Shown here: piece by piece, positions 27,814 through 36,386 of the stretch
How the letters are laid out: each line of letters starts with the position of its first letter
How positions within the stretch are numbered: the first letter of the stretch is position 1
Source: Streptomyces beigongshangae
GTDB taxonomy: Bacteria > Actinomycetota > Actinomycetes > Streptomycetales > Streptomycetaceae
DNA length: 64,000 nt
Reading direction: 5' to 3'
Assembly: GCF_019710745.1 (NCBI RefSeq)
Contig: NZ_JAHKJW010000037.1
Location: 1-64,000 of the forward strand
The notes under the pieces: generated by a model
Database searches by the model: none
Told to the model about the DNA's origin: nothing
What the model saw: only the letters and a program-made list of their open reading frames with translations
Made by a program: the position numbers and the translations under genes

Positions 27814-29169
27814 TCACCCCCAGTCCGGTACCACCAGCGCCAGCCACACCACGGCCGGGACCACGGCCACCACGGTCCCTCCGTACATCATCAGCTGCCG
27901 GAAGAAGCGCTCGCGGTCGACGTCCGGCGCGGCGGCCAGGACCAGGGCCCCGTTCGTCGAGAACGGGCTCACGTCCACGACCGTCGCCGACACCGCGAGG
28001 GCCGCCACCATGCCGACCGCCCCGATCTCGCCCTGCGCCAGGAACGGCACCGCCAGCGGGATCAGCGCGCCCATGATGCCGACCGAGGAGGCGAACGCGG
28101 AGACCAGCGCGCCGATGTAGCAGAGCAGTACGGCGGAGAGCAGCGGGACGCCGATGTCGCTGACGCCCTCACCCGCCCAGTCGATCGTGCCCATCTCGTC
28201 GAGGACGCCGACGTACGTCAGCACGCCGCAGATCAGCAGGACCGTCGGCCAGGCGATCTGGGTGACGGCGGTGCGGCTGTCCTGCGGCCAGCAGGTGCTG
28301 AGCAGGACGGCGAGGGTGATGGAGGTGAGCCCGGCGTCCAGGTCGAACGCCAGCACGGCGACGACGAGGGCGACGAGCGCGGCGAGGGTGGCGATGCGGG
28401 CGGGGCCGAGCCGGAAGACGTCCTGACCGGAGCCTTCGGTGTTCCCGGCGCCCTCGGCATCCCCAGCACTCCTGGTGTCCCCGGTATCCCCGGCACGCTT
28501 GGTGTCCCCGGCACCTCCGCCACCGTCCGCTTCGGCGCCCTTGGCATCGGCGCCGGCGCCGCCACCCCTCAGCCGCAGACCCCCGAAGAGCACGAACACC
28601 ACGCCGGCGATCACCAGGTTGGCGACGAGCGAGGCGAGGAAGAGGGCGACCTCGTTGCCGGGGAGGCCCTCGCGCTCGACGATGCCGTTGACGATCGACC
28701 CGTAGATGCTGATGGGGGAGAAGCCGCCGCCCTGGGCGCCGTGCACCACCATCGCGCCCATCAGCAGCGGGCTGATGGAGTACCGCGCGGCGAAGCTCAG
28801 GGCGATCGGAGCGACGATCGCGACGGCGGCCGGACTGACCGCGCCGATCGCGGTGAGCGCGCCGGTCAGCACGAACATCACCCAGGGGATCAGTACGACC
28901 CGGCCGCGCACGAGCCGGATGGAGGCGTGCACCAGCCAGTCGGTCGTGCCGTTGGCGCGGGCGATCGCGAACAGGTACGTCACACCGACGAGCACCACGA
29001 AGAGGTCGCCGGGGAAGCCGGCGAAGATCTTGTCGGCGTCGAGGTCCGCGACGAGTTCACCGACTCCGAACGCGGCGGCGAAGGCGAGGGCGCCCATGTT
29101 GACGGAGCGGGTGGTGGCGATCACGAACACCACGACGAGCACGAGGATCGATATCAGTTCGGCGGACAT
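27814..29169 (-). CDS. matC: MatC-like malonate/dicarboxylate transporter (SLC13/ArsB-type fold)
   Basis: 451 residues with about eleven hydrophobic segments. The N-terminus (ELISILVLVVVFVIATTRSV, then GFPGDLFVVLVGVTYLFAIA) is the MatC N-terminal domain; the half-site VVDVSPFSTNGALVLAAAP is typical of the family's second half. A hydrophilic Gly/Asp/Ala-rich loop of about 50 residues (near 200-250), encoded by short repeats, separates the two halves. It should import malonate for the ligase encoded 80 nt downstream. It starts the leftward operon and is divergent from the FadR-type regulator. Confidence 0.88.
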   Translation of the reverse strand: MSAELISILVLVVVFVIATTRSVNMGALAFAAAFGVGELVADLDADKIFAGFPGDLFVVLVGVTYLFAIARANGTTDWLVHASIRLVRGRVVLIPWVMFVLTGALTAIGAVSPAAVAIVAPIALSFAARYSISPLLMGAMVVHGAQGGGFSPISIYGSIVNGIVEREGLPGNEVALFLASLVANLVIAGVVFVLFGGLRLRGGGAGADAKGAEADGGGGAGDTKRAGDTGDTRSAGDAEGAGNTEGSGQDVFRLGPARIATLAALVALVVAVLAFDLDAGLTSITLAVLLSTCWPQDSRTAVTQIAWPTVLLICGVLTYVGVLDEMGTIDWAGEGVSDIGVPLLSAVLLCYIGALVSAFASSVGIMGALIPLAVPFLAQGEIGAVGMVAALAVSATVVDVSPFSTNGALVLAAAPDVDRERFFRQLMMYGGTVVAVVPAVVWLALVVPDWG

Positions 29170-29214
29170 ACGGGCTCCCGTCTCTGGGCCCCAGGGCGGT
29201 TCGGCCGGTCCAAC

Positions 29215-29257
29215 TGGTCAAGTGGCTGAATGGTCAAGTGGCTGAGTGGCTGAACCA
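29215..29257. promoter_or_regulatory. Tandem 16-nt repeats in the malonate operon control region
   Basis: TGGTCAAGTGGCTGAA (29215-29230) is followed directly by TGGTCAAGTGGCTGA (29231-29245) and a partial third copy GTGGCTGAACCA (29246-29257). They lie between the matC-like gene and its divergent regulator gene. Such spaced direct repeats are candidates for cooperative binding by the FadR/GntR regulator. Confidence 0.6.
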
Positions 29258-29302
29258 CATTGGGTGGCGGTCGTGGAGAGCGTCAAGACAGATGACGTAA
29301 AT

Positions 29303-29313
29303 TGGCTCGGCCA
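29303..29313. promoter_or_regulatory. Short palindrome TGGC-TCG-GCCA near the regulator start
   Basis: An 11-bp palindrome 40 nt before the regulator start codon. It shares TGGCT with the tandem repeats upstream and may be an autoregulatory site. Confidence 0.4.
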
Positions 29314-29352
29314 CTCATCCACCAGATCGAGAGGTAAGGGGGAAGACCGGAC

Positions 29353-30075
29353 ATGACCGACGCACTGCGGCCCATGGGGTCCAAACCGCGCCTGTACGAG
29401 CAGGTCCTCGACCGGCTGCGCAGTTACGCGGCCGAGGGCGGCCTCGGCGCCGGTGACCGGCTCCCGCCCGAGCGGGACCTGGCGGCCAGGCTCGGAGTCA
29501 GCCGCGCCTCCGTCAAGCAGGCCATAGTGGTCCTGGAGGTGCAGGGGCTGGTCGAGGTCCGCCACGGCGGCGGCACGTACCTCCTGAGGGACACCCTCGA
29601 CGCGGAACCGGTGGAGCAACTCGTCGACCGCCGGCGCCGGTTGCCCGACGTGCTCGACGCCCGTGAGGCCCTGGAGACCAAGCTCGCCGAGCTGGCCGCG
29701 GAGCGCCGCACCGACGAGGACGTGGCCGCCATGGACTCCGCCCTCGTGCACATGCGCGAGGAGATCGCGGCGGGCGGGCACGGCGTCGAGGGCGACCGGC
29801 TCTTCCACGCTGCGGTCACGGCCGCGGGACACAGCGCCATCCTCGCCGAGTTCATGCGGTCCATCGCCGGTCAGATCACCGAGAGCCGCCACGAGTCGCT
29901 GCGCCAGCCGGGCCGTCCCACCCGTTCCCTCACCCAGCACCGGGCGATCTTCGACGCGATCGTCGCGCGGCAGCCGGGCCGGGCGGGCGCCGCGATGCGC
30001 CGGCACGTGCAGACGGTGGCGCGGGTGCGGCTGCTGGACTGGGACCCCGAGGGGACCGACACGCAGGGCTCCTGA
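29353..30075 (+). CDS. FadR-subfamily GntR regulator of the malonate operon
   Basis: 240 residues. The N-terminal winged helix has LRSYAAEGGLGAGDRLPPER and LGVSRASVKQAIVVLEVQGL (about 18-80); the C-terminal part is an FCD ligand domain (DAREALETKLAELAAERR ... DRLFHAAVTAAGHSAIL ... LTQHRAIFDAI), with the acidic/histidine metal-site residues expected of the family. It is transcribed away from the matC-matB-carboxyltransferase operon and is the natural candidate to respond to malonate or malonyl-CoA and to bind the repeats in between. Confidence 0.88.
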   Translation: MTDALRPMGSKPRLYEQVLDRLRSYAAEGGLGAGDRLPPERDLAARLGVSRASVKQAIVVLEVQGLVEVRHGGGTYLLRDTLDAEPVEQLVDRRRRLPDVLDAREALETKLAELAAERRTDEDVAAMDSALVHMREEIAAGGHGVEGDRLFHAAVTAAGHSAILAEFMRSIAGQITESRHESLRQPGRPTRSLTQHRAIFDAIVARQPGRAGAAMRRHVQTVARVRLLDWDPEGTDTQGS

Positions 30076-30118
30076 GGCGAACAGGATTTCGGGAGGGGCC
30101 TGGTTAGGATCGGTCGCC

Positions 30119-30874
30119 ATGACCGCGCCCACCGCACCGCAGACCCGGCCGCCCACCATCCTGGCCACCTCCGGCGGCCACCGGACCGGCGGCCGGACCA
30201 TGGTGGAGTTCGACGCGCTGGTGCACCACGCGGTCGACCTGTCGGGCGCGCACGGGCGCCGGCCCCGCGTGCTGTACGTCGGCACGGCCATCGGGGACGC
30301 CGAGCACTTCACGGCCCGGATGGCCGAGGCCGCGCGCGTGGCGGGGTTCGACCTGACCCCTCTCCACCTCTTCCCGATGCCCAACCTCGACGACGTCGAG
30401 GGCACCGTGCTCGAACAGGACGTCGTCTGGGTCATGGGCGGTTCGGTGGCCAACCTCCTCGCCGTCTGGCGGGTGCACGGCCTCGACCGCGTCCTCCGCA
30501 GGGCCTGGGACGCGGGTGTCGTCCTCAGCGGGGTCAGCGCGGGGTCGATCTGCTGGTTCCAGGGCGGGACCACGGACTCGTTCGGCCCCGAACTCCGGCC
30601 CGTGACGGATGCGTTGGGATTCCTCCCCTACGGCAACGGCGTGCACTACGACACCGACCCGGGGCGCCGTCCGCTCGTCCACGACCTCGTGGCGGACGGC
30701 ACCCTCCCCACCACCCACTGCACCGACGACGGTGTGGGACTGGTCTACCGCGGCACGGAGCTGGTCGAGGCGGTCACGGAGACCCCGGGCAAGGGGGCGT
30801 ACATCGTGACCCGGGAGGGCGACGCGGCAGTGGAGGAACGCCTGGAGCCGCGCCGCCTGCCGGGGGTCGCCTGA
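30119..30874 (+). CDS. Peptidase E / type 1 glutamine amidotransferase-like protein (family S51)
   Basis: 251 residues. The nucleophile elbow GVSAGS (138-143, Ser140) is followed by ICWFQGG; an upstream VVWVMGGSVANLL and the downstream GFLPYGNGVHYDTDPGRRPL block match the dipeptidase E group, which cleaves Asp-Xaa dipeptides in the cytoplasm. The ATG at 30119 is reasonable, with GGAGGGG some distance upstream. It stands 44 nt after the regulator gene on the same strand and may be read through from it; there is no clear functional link. Confidence 0.85.
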   Translation: MTAPTAPQTRPPTILATSGGHRTGGRTMVEFDALVHHAVDLSGAHGRRPRVLYVGTAIGDAEHFTARMAEAARVAGFDLTPLHLFPMPNLDDVEGTVLEQDVVWVMGGSVANLLAVWRVHGLDRVLRRAWDAGVVLSGVSAGSICWFQGGTTDSFGPELRPVTDALGFLPYGNGVHYDTDPGRRPLVHDLVADGTLPTTHCTDDGVGLVYRGTELVEAVTETPGKGAYIVTREGDAAVEERLEPRRLPGVA

Positions 30875-30942
30875 CGGGTCGGTCCGCCGACGGTGGTCCT
30901 TCCTGGCCCGTACCGGCCCGACCATCCGTGCGGGGCGACTCG

Positions 30943-31794
30943 TCACGAATGCCGGACGAGGTTCGCGCGCAGCACCCCTTCGATGTCCAACTCCACCTCG
31001 CGCGTGTGAGCCCCGGCCGCGAGTGCTGCCCGGGCAAGCTCTCCAGACACGGGGGTGAACGTTTCACCGAGCAGGCGGTCTTCCGCACGCAGTGCGTCCT
31101 CGAGCGTGCCGTCGGCCGCGTCGATCGCTTCGGTGGCCGCGGCGCGGACACCGTCGGGCAGAGTCGCGATGGTCAGTGCGACCCACTCAACGTATTCGTC
31201 CAGTTCCGCGGCGGGCAGAGCCCGGTTCACCCATCCCCACCGCTCGGCGGTCGCCGCGTCGACGAGCCCGCCTGTCAGCACGATCTCGAGAGCGCGAGCG
31301 CGACCCACGAGGCGGGGCAGGTGGGCAGTCGCACCGGCTCCGGGGACGATGCCCATCAGTGCCTCGAACTGGCCGAACGCCGCGGTCTCGAGGGCCGCGA
31401 ATCGCAGATCCAGGCTGGAGACCAGCTCGGATCCACCACCGCGGACGAGTCCCGCGACTTTGGCGACGGTGGTCTGAGGCAGACGCCGCCAGCGTTCGTG
31501 AAGCCGCATCATCGGGCCCGTCCCGACAAGCGTCTCCTCCGCGACCGGGAGGGCGGCGTAGGTCGCGGGGTCCTCCACGAACGACAGGTCGCCGTGTGCC
31601 AGGAAGAACTCCGGATTGGCGCTCTGGACCACGATGACGTGCAGATCGGGATCATTCTCGGCCGATGCAGCCACGGCGTCCAGATCGAGCATGAGCTGCG
31701 CCGTCATCAGGTTGACGGGCGGGACATCGATCGAGACCCATAGCACTCCGTCCTGGCGCTTGACATTGAGGCTGGGCAGGGACTGTTCGGTCAT
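30943..31794 (-). CDS. Enoyl-CoA hydratase/isomerase family protein
   Basis: 283 residues of the crotonase fold: an N-terminal VLWVSIDVPPVNLMTAQLM, the oxyanion region VAKVAGLVRGGGSELVSSLD (about 110-130) and FGQFEALMGIVPGAGATAHL (about 140-160). The glutamates used by classic hydratases are not obvious at the second site, so it may be an isomerase or another crotonase-type enzyme. It is divergent from an HxlR regulator with only 42 nt between the start codons, which suggests control by that regulator. Confidence 0.85.
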   Translation of the reverse strand: MTEQSLPSLNVKRQDGVLWVSIDVPPVNLMTAQLMLDLDAVAASAENDPDLHVIVVQSANPEFFLAHGDLSFVEDPATYAALPVAEETLVGTGPMMRLHERWRRLPQTTVAKVAGLVRGGGSELVSSLDLRFAALETAAFGQFEALMGIVPGAGATAHLPRLVGRARALEIVLTGGLVDAATAERWGWVNRALPAAELDEYVEWVALTIATLPDGVRAAATEAIDAADGTLEDALRAEDRLLGETFTPVSGELARAALAAGAHTREVELDIEGVLRANLVRHS

Positions 31795-31813
31795 GGGGTT
31801 CCTTTGGATTGAA

Positions 31814-31830
31814 GGTATCTCTGGTATACC
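31814..31830. promoter_or_regulatory. Candidate HxlR operator GGTAT-C-TCT-GGTATACC
   Basis: The palindrome GGTATACC (31823-31830) and a half site GGTATC (31814-31819) lie in the 42-bp gap between the divergent enoyl-CoA hydratase-like gene and the HxlR gene. Another GGTATC occurs just inside the HxlR gene (31860). Confidence 0.55.
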
Positions 31831-31836
31831 TGGCGC

Positions 31837-32238
31837 ATGACAGGTACTTCAAAGAAACCTGGTATCCGCGAAGATCCGGCCGGCCACGAGACCATCGTCG
31901 GCCCGCAGCGCGAGCTCCTGGATCAGCTGCTGGACAAGTGGGGTCACCTGCTGCTGGCCGCGCTGTGCCGGCAGCCGCGACGCTTCAACGAACTCAAGAG
32001 AGAGCTCGACGGGGTCGCCCAGAAATCGCTGACGCAGGCACTGCGACGGCTGGAACGCAACGGCCTCGTCGAGCGCCGGGTACTGACGCAACGCCCCGTT
32101 GCCGTGGAGTACCGGATCACGCCGCTGGGTCGCACGCTTGAGGAGCCCTTCTCGATCCTGCGCGCCTGGACCGCCGACCACCTCCCCGAAGTCGAACGAC
32201 ACAGGGACGCATTTGACGAAGGCGCGGACACCCTTTAA
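31837..32238 (+). CDS. HxlR-family winged-helix regulator
   Basis: 133 residues with the HxlR core: LLDKWGHLLLAALCRQPRRF, NELKRELDGVAQKSLTQALR as the recognition region, RRLERNGLVERRVLTQRPV and the wing VEYRITPLGRTLEEP. The cysteine seen in many redox- or aldehyde-sensing members near the N-terminus is not at the usual place; one cysteine is in ALCRQP. It is likely autoregulated and represses the divergent crotonase gene through the palindrome between them. Confidence 0.9.
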   Translation: MTGTSKKPGIREDPAGHETIVGPQRELLDQLLDKWGHLLLAALCRQPRRFNELKRELDGVAQKSLTQALRRLERNGLVERRVLTQRPVAVEYRITPLGRTLEEPFSILRAWTADHLPEVERHRDAFDEGADTL

Positions 32239-32620
32239 CCGGCGGCTCGCGTCAGCAGTCGGCGAAGCAAGGTCGAGCGCACGCACGGGGGTCACGTGTC
32301 TGCGCCTTGGGAGAGCCGTGTCAGGAGGTCGCTGGTGACGAATCGACCGTCCGGGACCCGGCCGAGAGGACCACGACGACGAGCACCACACCCGGTGAAG
32401 GGTCCAGCAGCGGGCACGGGGACAGCCCACGAGCGACGCCGGCCGCGGACGCCCGACGAGGCGCCTACCGGGAGAAGCTGCTGGAGGCGATCGGGGTCTT
32501 GACCGCCGCGGCACGACCCGCGCGGCCGCGGCTGCAGCGCACCGACGACGGTGACTGGACCGACGACCTGATGAGGGCCGCCGACCGGGCTGACTGGGCT
32601 GAGCTCGTGACCCCGGCCCC

Positions 32621-32660
32621 GGCCCCACCGGAGTTCGCGGCCGCGAACTCCGGTGGGGCC
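32621..32660. repeat. Perfect 40-bp palindrome
   Basis: 20 bases (GGCCCCACCGGAGTTCGCGG) are followed directly by their exact reverse complement, with no loop and no mismatch, centred between 32640 and 32641. It lies at the junction of two truncated coding fragments. It could act as a terminator, but its position suggests a rearrangement scar or recombination point. Confidence 0.9.
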
Positions 32661-32905
32661 GAGGCGATCGCTGGCCGTCCGCCCGAGGATGCGGAAGCAG
32701 GGCGTGGCGCACGCGCTCTCCCGCGCGCTTCTGGAGGGTCGGCCCGAGGACCTCGCCGTCCTCCTCGTGGACGTCGAACACCCGCGCGTACAGGCGCTGT
32801 ACGAGGACCGGGGCTTCCGTAAGGCCGGGGAGCGCCGACCCTTCCCGGACTCCCCGCCGTACGCCGTCACGTTCGCGGAGCTGCCGTTGGGCCGACGTCC
32901 CGGTC
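32660..32905 (+). pseudogene. 3' fragment of a GNAT acetyltransferase
   Basis: The frame reads LAVRPRMRKQGVAHALSRAL, then LAVLLVDVEHPRVQALYEDR and GFRKAGERRPFPDSPPYAV, the acetyl-CoA-binding and C-terminal part of a GNAT enzyme. The whole N-terminal half is missing: upstream is the 40-bp palindrome and an unrelated frame. The upstream boundary is approximate. Confidence 0.6.
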
Positions 32906-33319
32906 CGGCCCCGGTCCTGCTCCGGTCCTGGACCGGCTCCCGCGGCCGGGTCGTGGAAGGTGCCCGTGCTGAGCCGGTACGCCCGTGACGGTGGGCCGCG
33001 GGAAGCGACGACGTCCGGCAGGGGGCCGGGTCCGGTACGTAACCGCTACGGCGTCGGCCGCCGCATACCCGGCTTCCGCCCGAAGACGCTTCCTGTCCCG
33101 TTCGACTGTCCCGGACACGTGCCTGACCTGCCCGGACATCCGCTGCCCGTCCGGGACGCCCGAAGACCGTTGCCTGCTGCCGGAGCGCCTCGGAAAGCTT
33201 CTGCCCGGCCCGGACGATCCACCGGGTCGGCACCACGGGACATTCACGCATTCCGGCGTCGGCGCATGCGGGTGTCCGACTCCTTCATGCGCCACGCTTC
33301 ACACGAGACCGGAGCATCC

Positions 33320-33877
33320 ATGGGAACTCGAACACACTTCGTCCCCGTACTCCTCGCGGCAACCCTTGTCGGCGGCCTGGGGGCCGTCACGACCGCACCC
33401 GCCCAAGCGCGGCCGACGGCGGCGGCGCACTACCTGAAGTTCGACAAGAGCTCCAACACCAATTCCTCGTTGGCGCTGATGAAGAGCGTCGCAGGGCCGG
33501 ACAAGGTGATCAAGAAGTACCGCGCCGGTTCCGGCGTCACCAAGAACGAGTGCACCCGGCTCAAGGGCTGGCTGCCGACCAAGTCGTACACGATCAAGAA
33601 GTGGCACACGAAGTACAACGGCGGCCTGATCAAGGGGTACGCGTTCCATCTCAACGACACCAAGTGCAAGGACGGGCGCACCCCCAGGACCGAACTGTTC
33701 ATTCACAGCGAGATGACGAGGAACGGCGGCGAGGGCACAAGCGAAGCCACCCGCTGGGACGGGACCGGGGACTACAAGTCGGCGGGCTGCATCAAGCTGA
33801 AGCCCGCGGACATAAAGGACCTGTACAAGCGGGGCAAGGCCCTCGGGTTCCCGAAGAAGCTCGTGGTGACGAACTGA
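33320..33877 (+). CDS. Secreted L,D-transpeptidase (YkuD-like) protein
   Basis: 185 residues. A Sec signal peptide (MGTRTHFVPVLLAATLVGGL, with cleavage probably after TAPAQA) leads to a mature domain of about 150 residues. Near the end are FIHSEM and SAGCIKLKPADIKDLY, which correspond to the histidine and the cysteine motif (SxGCxR) of YkuD L,D-transpeptidases, with lysine replacing the arginine. Such enzymes cross-link or modify peptidoglycan. GGAG lies 5 nt before the ATG. The rest of the domain is weakly recognisable, so the call rests on these two motifs, their order and the signal peptide. Confidence 0.7.
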   Translation: MGTRTHFVPVLLAATLVGGLGAVTTAPAQARPTAAAHYLKFDKSSNTNSSLALMKSVAGPDKVIKKYRAGSGVTKNECTRLKGWLPTKSYTIKKWHTKYNGGLIKGYAFHLNDTKCKDGRTPRTELFIHSEMTRNGGEGTSEATRWDGTGDYKSAGCIKLKPADIKDLYKRGKALGFPKKLVVTN

Positions 33878-34171
33878 CGGGTCCGGCCGAGCGGGGGATC
33901 TCCCGGACGTCTGTGTCCGGGGCGGGGGGCCGCTCGGCCCACCGGTGACACGGTGGGCCGAGCGGCCCCGCCGGCGTGCGGCGGCGGACGCCGTTCCTGG
34001 GCGCCCAGGGGCCGGTCGTTCCGCCGTGCACTCGCGAAACAGGCGCATCGTCGGCAGGAAGCAGACCCCGATCCGCGACGGGAGATCACACAGCCGCTGC
34101 CGCGCGGTTCCCGTCCCCGCGAGGCTCGCGTCCACCAGCTCGTACGGCACGACCGCCGTCGGTTGCCGGCT
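33878..34171. other. Intergenic stretch between convergent genes
   Basis: It contains the strong hairpin at 33926-33969. No other gene or motif was recognised up to the end of the convergent MerR-PP2C gene. Confidence 0.5.
33926..33969. terminator. Hairpin terminator after the YkuD-like gene
   Basis: A perfect 18-bp stem (33926-33943 with 33952-33969) with an 8-nt loop, 49 nt after the stop codon. Lying between convergent genes, it can serve both. Confidence 0.8.
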
Positions 34172-35317
34172 TCAGGCTTCGTCGCAGCGCTGAACCCGCC
34201 TCACCACGTCCGCCACCACGCAGCTCACGTTGTCCGGGGCGCCGGTGCCGTTCGCCGCCTCGATCAGGGTGCGTACCGCCCCCGCCGGGTCGGGGGACGT
34301 CGTGAGTGCCTCCTTGAGGACGGCGTCCGGGACGGTCGTCGTCAGGCCGTCCGAGCAGAGCAGGTAGCGGTCGCCGGGCAGCGCGTCGTGCAGGCGCAGG
34401 TCGGGGGCCGGGGCGGGGCCGCCGCCCGTCAGGGCCTTCGCGAGCAGGGAGCGCTGGGGGTGGGCCGTCGCCTCCTCCGGGGTCAGGCGGCCCTCGTCGA
34501 GCAGCGACTGGACCACCGTGTGGTCGTGGGTGATCCGGAAGAGCTCGCCGTCGCGCAGCAGGTAGGCGCGGGAGTCGCCGATGTGGACCAGGGCGAGCTG
34601 CGAACCGGTCCACACCATCGCGGTGAGGGTGGTGCCGGTTTCGTCCGTCGCCCCCGCCACCTCCCGTACGGCCTCCGCGGCGCCCTGGACCGCGTCCTCC
34701 AGGAGGTTGAGGACGCTGCCGGCGGGGAGCGGCTCGGCGTCGAGGGACTTCAGGGCCTCGACGGCGGCGCCGCTCGCGGGCGCGCCCCCGGCTCCGAAGC
34801 CGTCCGCGACGGCCAGGACCCGGGTGCCCGCGTACGCGGTGTCCTGGTTGGCGGGGCGCACGAGGCCGGTGTCGGAGACGGCGGAGTAGCGGAGTTCCAG
34901 CGTGGTCATGGTGGGCAGCTCCTTGTTCGGGTTGTCGGGGGACGGGCCCGCGAGGGGGCCCGTGAGGTGGTCGATCAGGAACGTCGCCAGGTCGCGGCGG
35001 GCCGCCGTCCGCGCCTCGACCCGCGACCAGTACGCGCGGATCTCCCGCGCGGCGGCCGCCGGTTCGAGTGCGACGACCTCGCGGATCCCGGCCAGCGGCA
35101 TGCCCAGCCGCCGCAGCCACGCCACCAGGCGCGCCCGCTCCAGCTGCTCGGGCGCGTAGTGGCGGTAGCCCGTCCGCGGATCCACCCGCGCGGGGCGCAG
35201 CAGCCCCAGCTCGTCGTACAGCCGCAGTGCCTTCGGTGACAGCCGGCTCGCCTTCGAGAAGGCCCCGATCGTCATCGTCATTGGTATCGGCTTCGGCTTC
35301 GGCTTCGGCTTCGGCAT
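34172..35317 (-). CDS. MerR-type HTH fused to a PP2C-type serine/threonine phosphatase
   Basis: 381 residues. The first 10 residues are a (Lys-Pro) repeat; a MerR winged helix follows (TIGAFSKASRLSPKALRLYD, GYRHYAPEQLERARLVAWLR, about 13-85), then a helical linker, then a PP2C phosphatase (about 140-380) with the metal-binding residues in NQDTAYAG, VADGFGAGG, HIGDSRAYLL, LLCSDGLT and PDNVSCVV. GGAAGGAA before ATG 35317 supports the (KP)-containing start. The fusion implies a regulator whose phosphatase output is linked to DNA binding or to a bound ligand. No partner kinase gene is adjacent. Confidence 0.9.
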   Translation of the reverse strand: MPKPKPKPKPIPMTMTIGAFSKASRLSPKALRLYDELGLLRPARVDPRTGYRHYAPEQLERARLVAWLRRLGMPLAGIREVVALEPAAAAREIRAYWSRVEARTAARRDLATFLIDHLTGPLAGPSPDNPNKELPTMTTLELRYSAVSDTGLVRPANQDTAYAGTRVLAVADGFGAGGAPASGAAVEALKSLDAEPLPAGSVLNLLEDAVQGAAEAVREVAGATDETGTTLTAMVWTGSQLALVHIGDSRAYLLRDGELFRITHDHTVVQSLLDEGRLTPEEATAHPQRSLLAKALTGGGPAPAPDLRLHDALPGDRYLLCSDGLTTTVPDAVLKEALTTSPDPAGAVRTLIEAANGTGAPDNVSCVVADVVRRVQRCDEA

Positions 35318-35455
35318 CGTGGCGTTCCTTCCGTCCTGGCATCGATGCTGTGGCTTTCCCGAAGGGGAAGGTCAAGCGGCGCCGGGCCGATTTCCGGGAT
35401 GTTGTTAACCTGCGGATCGGATCATCGGAGCCGACGCACCCGTGAGGAGCCCGCC

Positions 35456-36382
35456 GTGGCACGCACCGCACCCCGCATCGCACTCGTCACCTGCCAGGAG
35501 GTGCGTGCGTCCGGGTACGACCGCGACCTGCCCGTCCTCGCGGACGCGGTGCGGCGGGCCGGCGCCGACGCGGGTACGGGCACGCAGGCGGGGGCGGATG
35601 CCGCCGTCGTGTGCTGGGACGACCCCGACGTCGACTGGGGCGGCTTCGACCTCGTCCTCATCCGCTCGACCTGGGACTACTCCTGGCGGGCCGCCGAGTT
35701 CCTGGCGTGGGCCGACCGCTGCGGGGCCGTGACGGCACTGGCCAACCCGCCGGAGGTCGTGCGGTGGAACGCCGACAAGCGGTACCTGGGCGACCTGGCC
35801 GCCGCCGGGGTGCCCGTCCTCGACACCCGCTACCTCGCCCCGGGCGACCCGGCCGACCTGCCCGGTGACCACGAGTACGTCCTCAAGCCGGCCTCGGGGG
35901 CCGGTGCCCGGTACGCGGCCCGCTACACGCCCGAGGACCACGACAGGGCCGTACGGCACCTGGAGCGGATGCACGCCGAAGGGCTGACGGCGATCGTGCA
36001 GCCGTACGTACGCAGCATCGACACGGCCGGCGAAAGGGCCCTGCAGTTCTTCGGCGGGCGCTTCCTCCACGCCATCCGCAAGGGCGCCGTCCTGGCACCC
36101 GGCACCGCGTTCGACGACGAGAAGGTCCCGCACCCGAACCTGAGCCGCTGGGAGCCCACCCCCGCCGAACTCGCCGTCGCCGAGCGGGCGCTGGCCGCCG
36201 TGCCCGGTGCGCCGGAGCTGCTCTACGGCCGCGTGGACCTGGTGGACGGCGACGACGGGGCGCCCCGCGTCATGGAACTGGAACTCGTCGAGCCCAACCT
36301 CTTCCTCTTCCTCCACGAGGACTCCGTACCGGTCGTCGCCGGGGCCGTCGTCGAGGCTGCCGTCGAGGCCGCCGCCCGCTGA
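35456..36382 (+). CDS. ATP-grasp domain protein
   Basis: 308 residues. An N-terminal Rossmann-like part (RIALVTCQEVRASGYDRDLP, WDDPDVDWGGFDLVLIRSTW) precedes an ATP-grasp fold with VRWNADKRYLGDLAAAGVPV, the nucleotide loop YVLKPASGAGARYAARY (about 148-164) and the metal site MELELVEPNLFLFLHEDS near the C-terminus. It resembles RimK/glutathione synthetase-like ligases found singly in actinomycetes; the acceptor is unknown. GTG 35456 has GAGGAG upstream. It converges with the next gene, with a 4-nt gap between the stops. Confidence 0.85.
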   Translation: MARTAPRIALVTCQEVRASGYDRDLPVLADAVRRAGADAGTGTQAGADAAVVCWDDPDVDWGGFDLVLIRSTWDYSWRAAEFLAWADRCGAVTALANPPEVVRWNADKRYLGDLAAAGVPVLDTRYLAPGDPADLPGDHEYVLKPASGAGARYAARYTPEDHDRAVRHLERMHAEGLTAIVQPYVRSIDTAGERALQFFGGRFLHAIRKGAVLAPGTAFDDEKVPHPNLSRWEPTPAELAVAERALAAVPGAPELLYGRVDLVDGDDGAPRVMELELVEPNLFLFLHEDSVPVVAGAVVEAAVEAAAR

Positions 36383-36386
36383 CGGG

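Larger units (their letters stand above)
32239..33319. other. Relic strip: truncated hypothetical gene, 40-bp palindrome and GNAT fragment
   Basis: About 1.1 kb without an intact gene. Frame 32307 contains AYREKLLEAIGVLTAAARPA and DGDWTDDLMRAADRADWAEL, which read like part of a small actinomycete protein, and it degenerates at the palindrome at 32621-32660. A different frame then gives the C-terminal part of a GNAT acetyltransferase (32660-32905, described separately). From 32950 to 33319 nothing was recognised. Confidence 0.45.
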
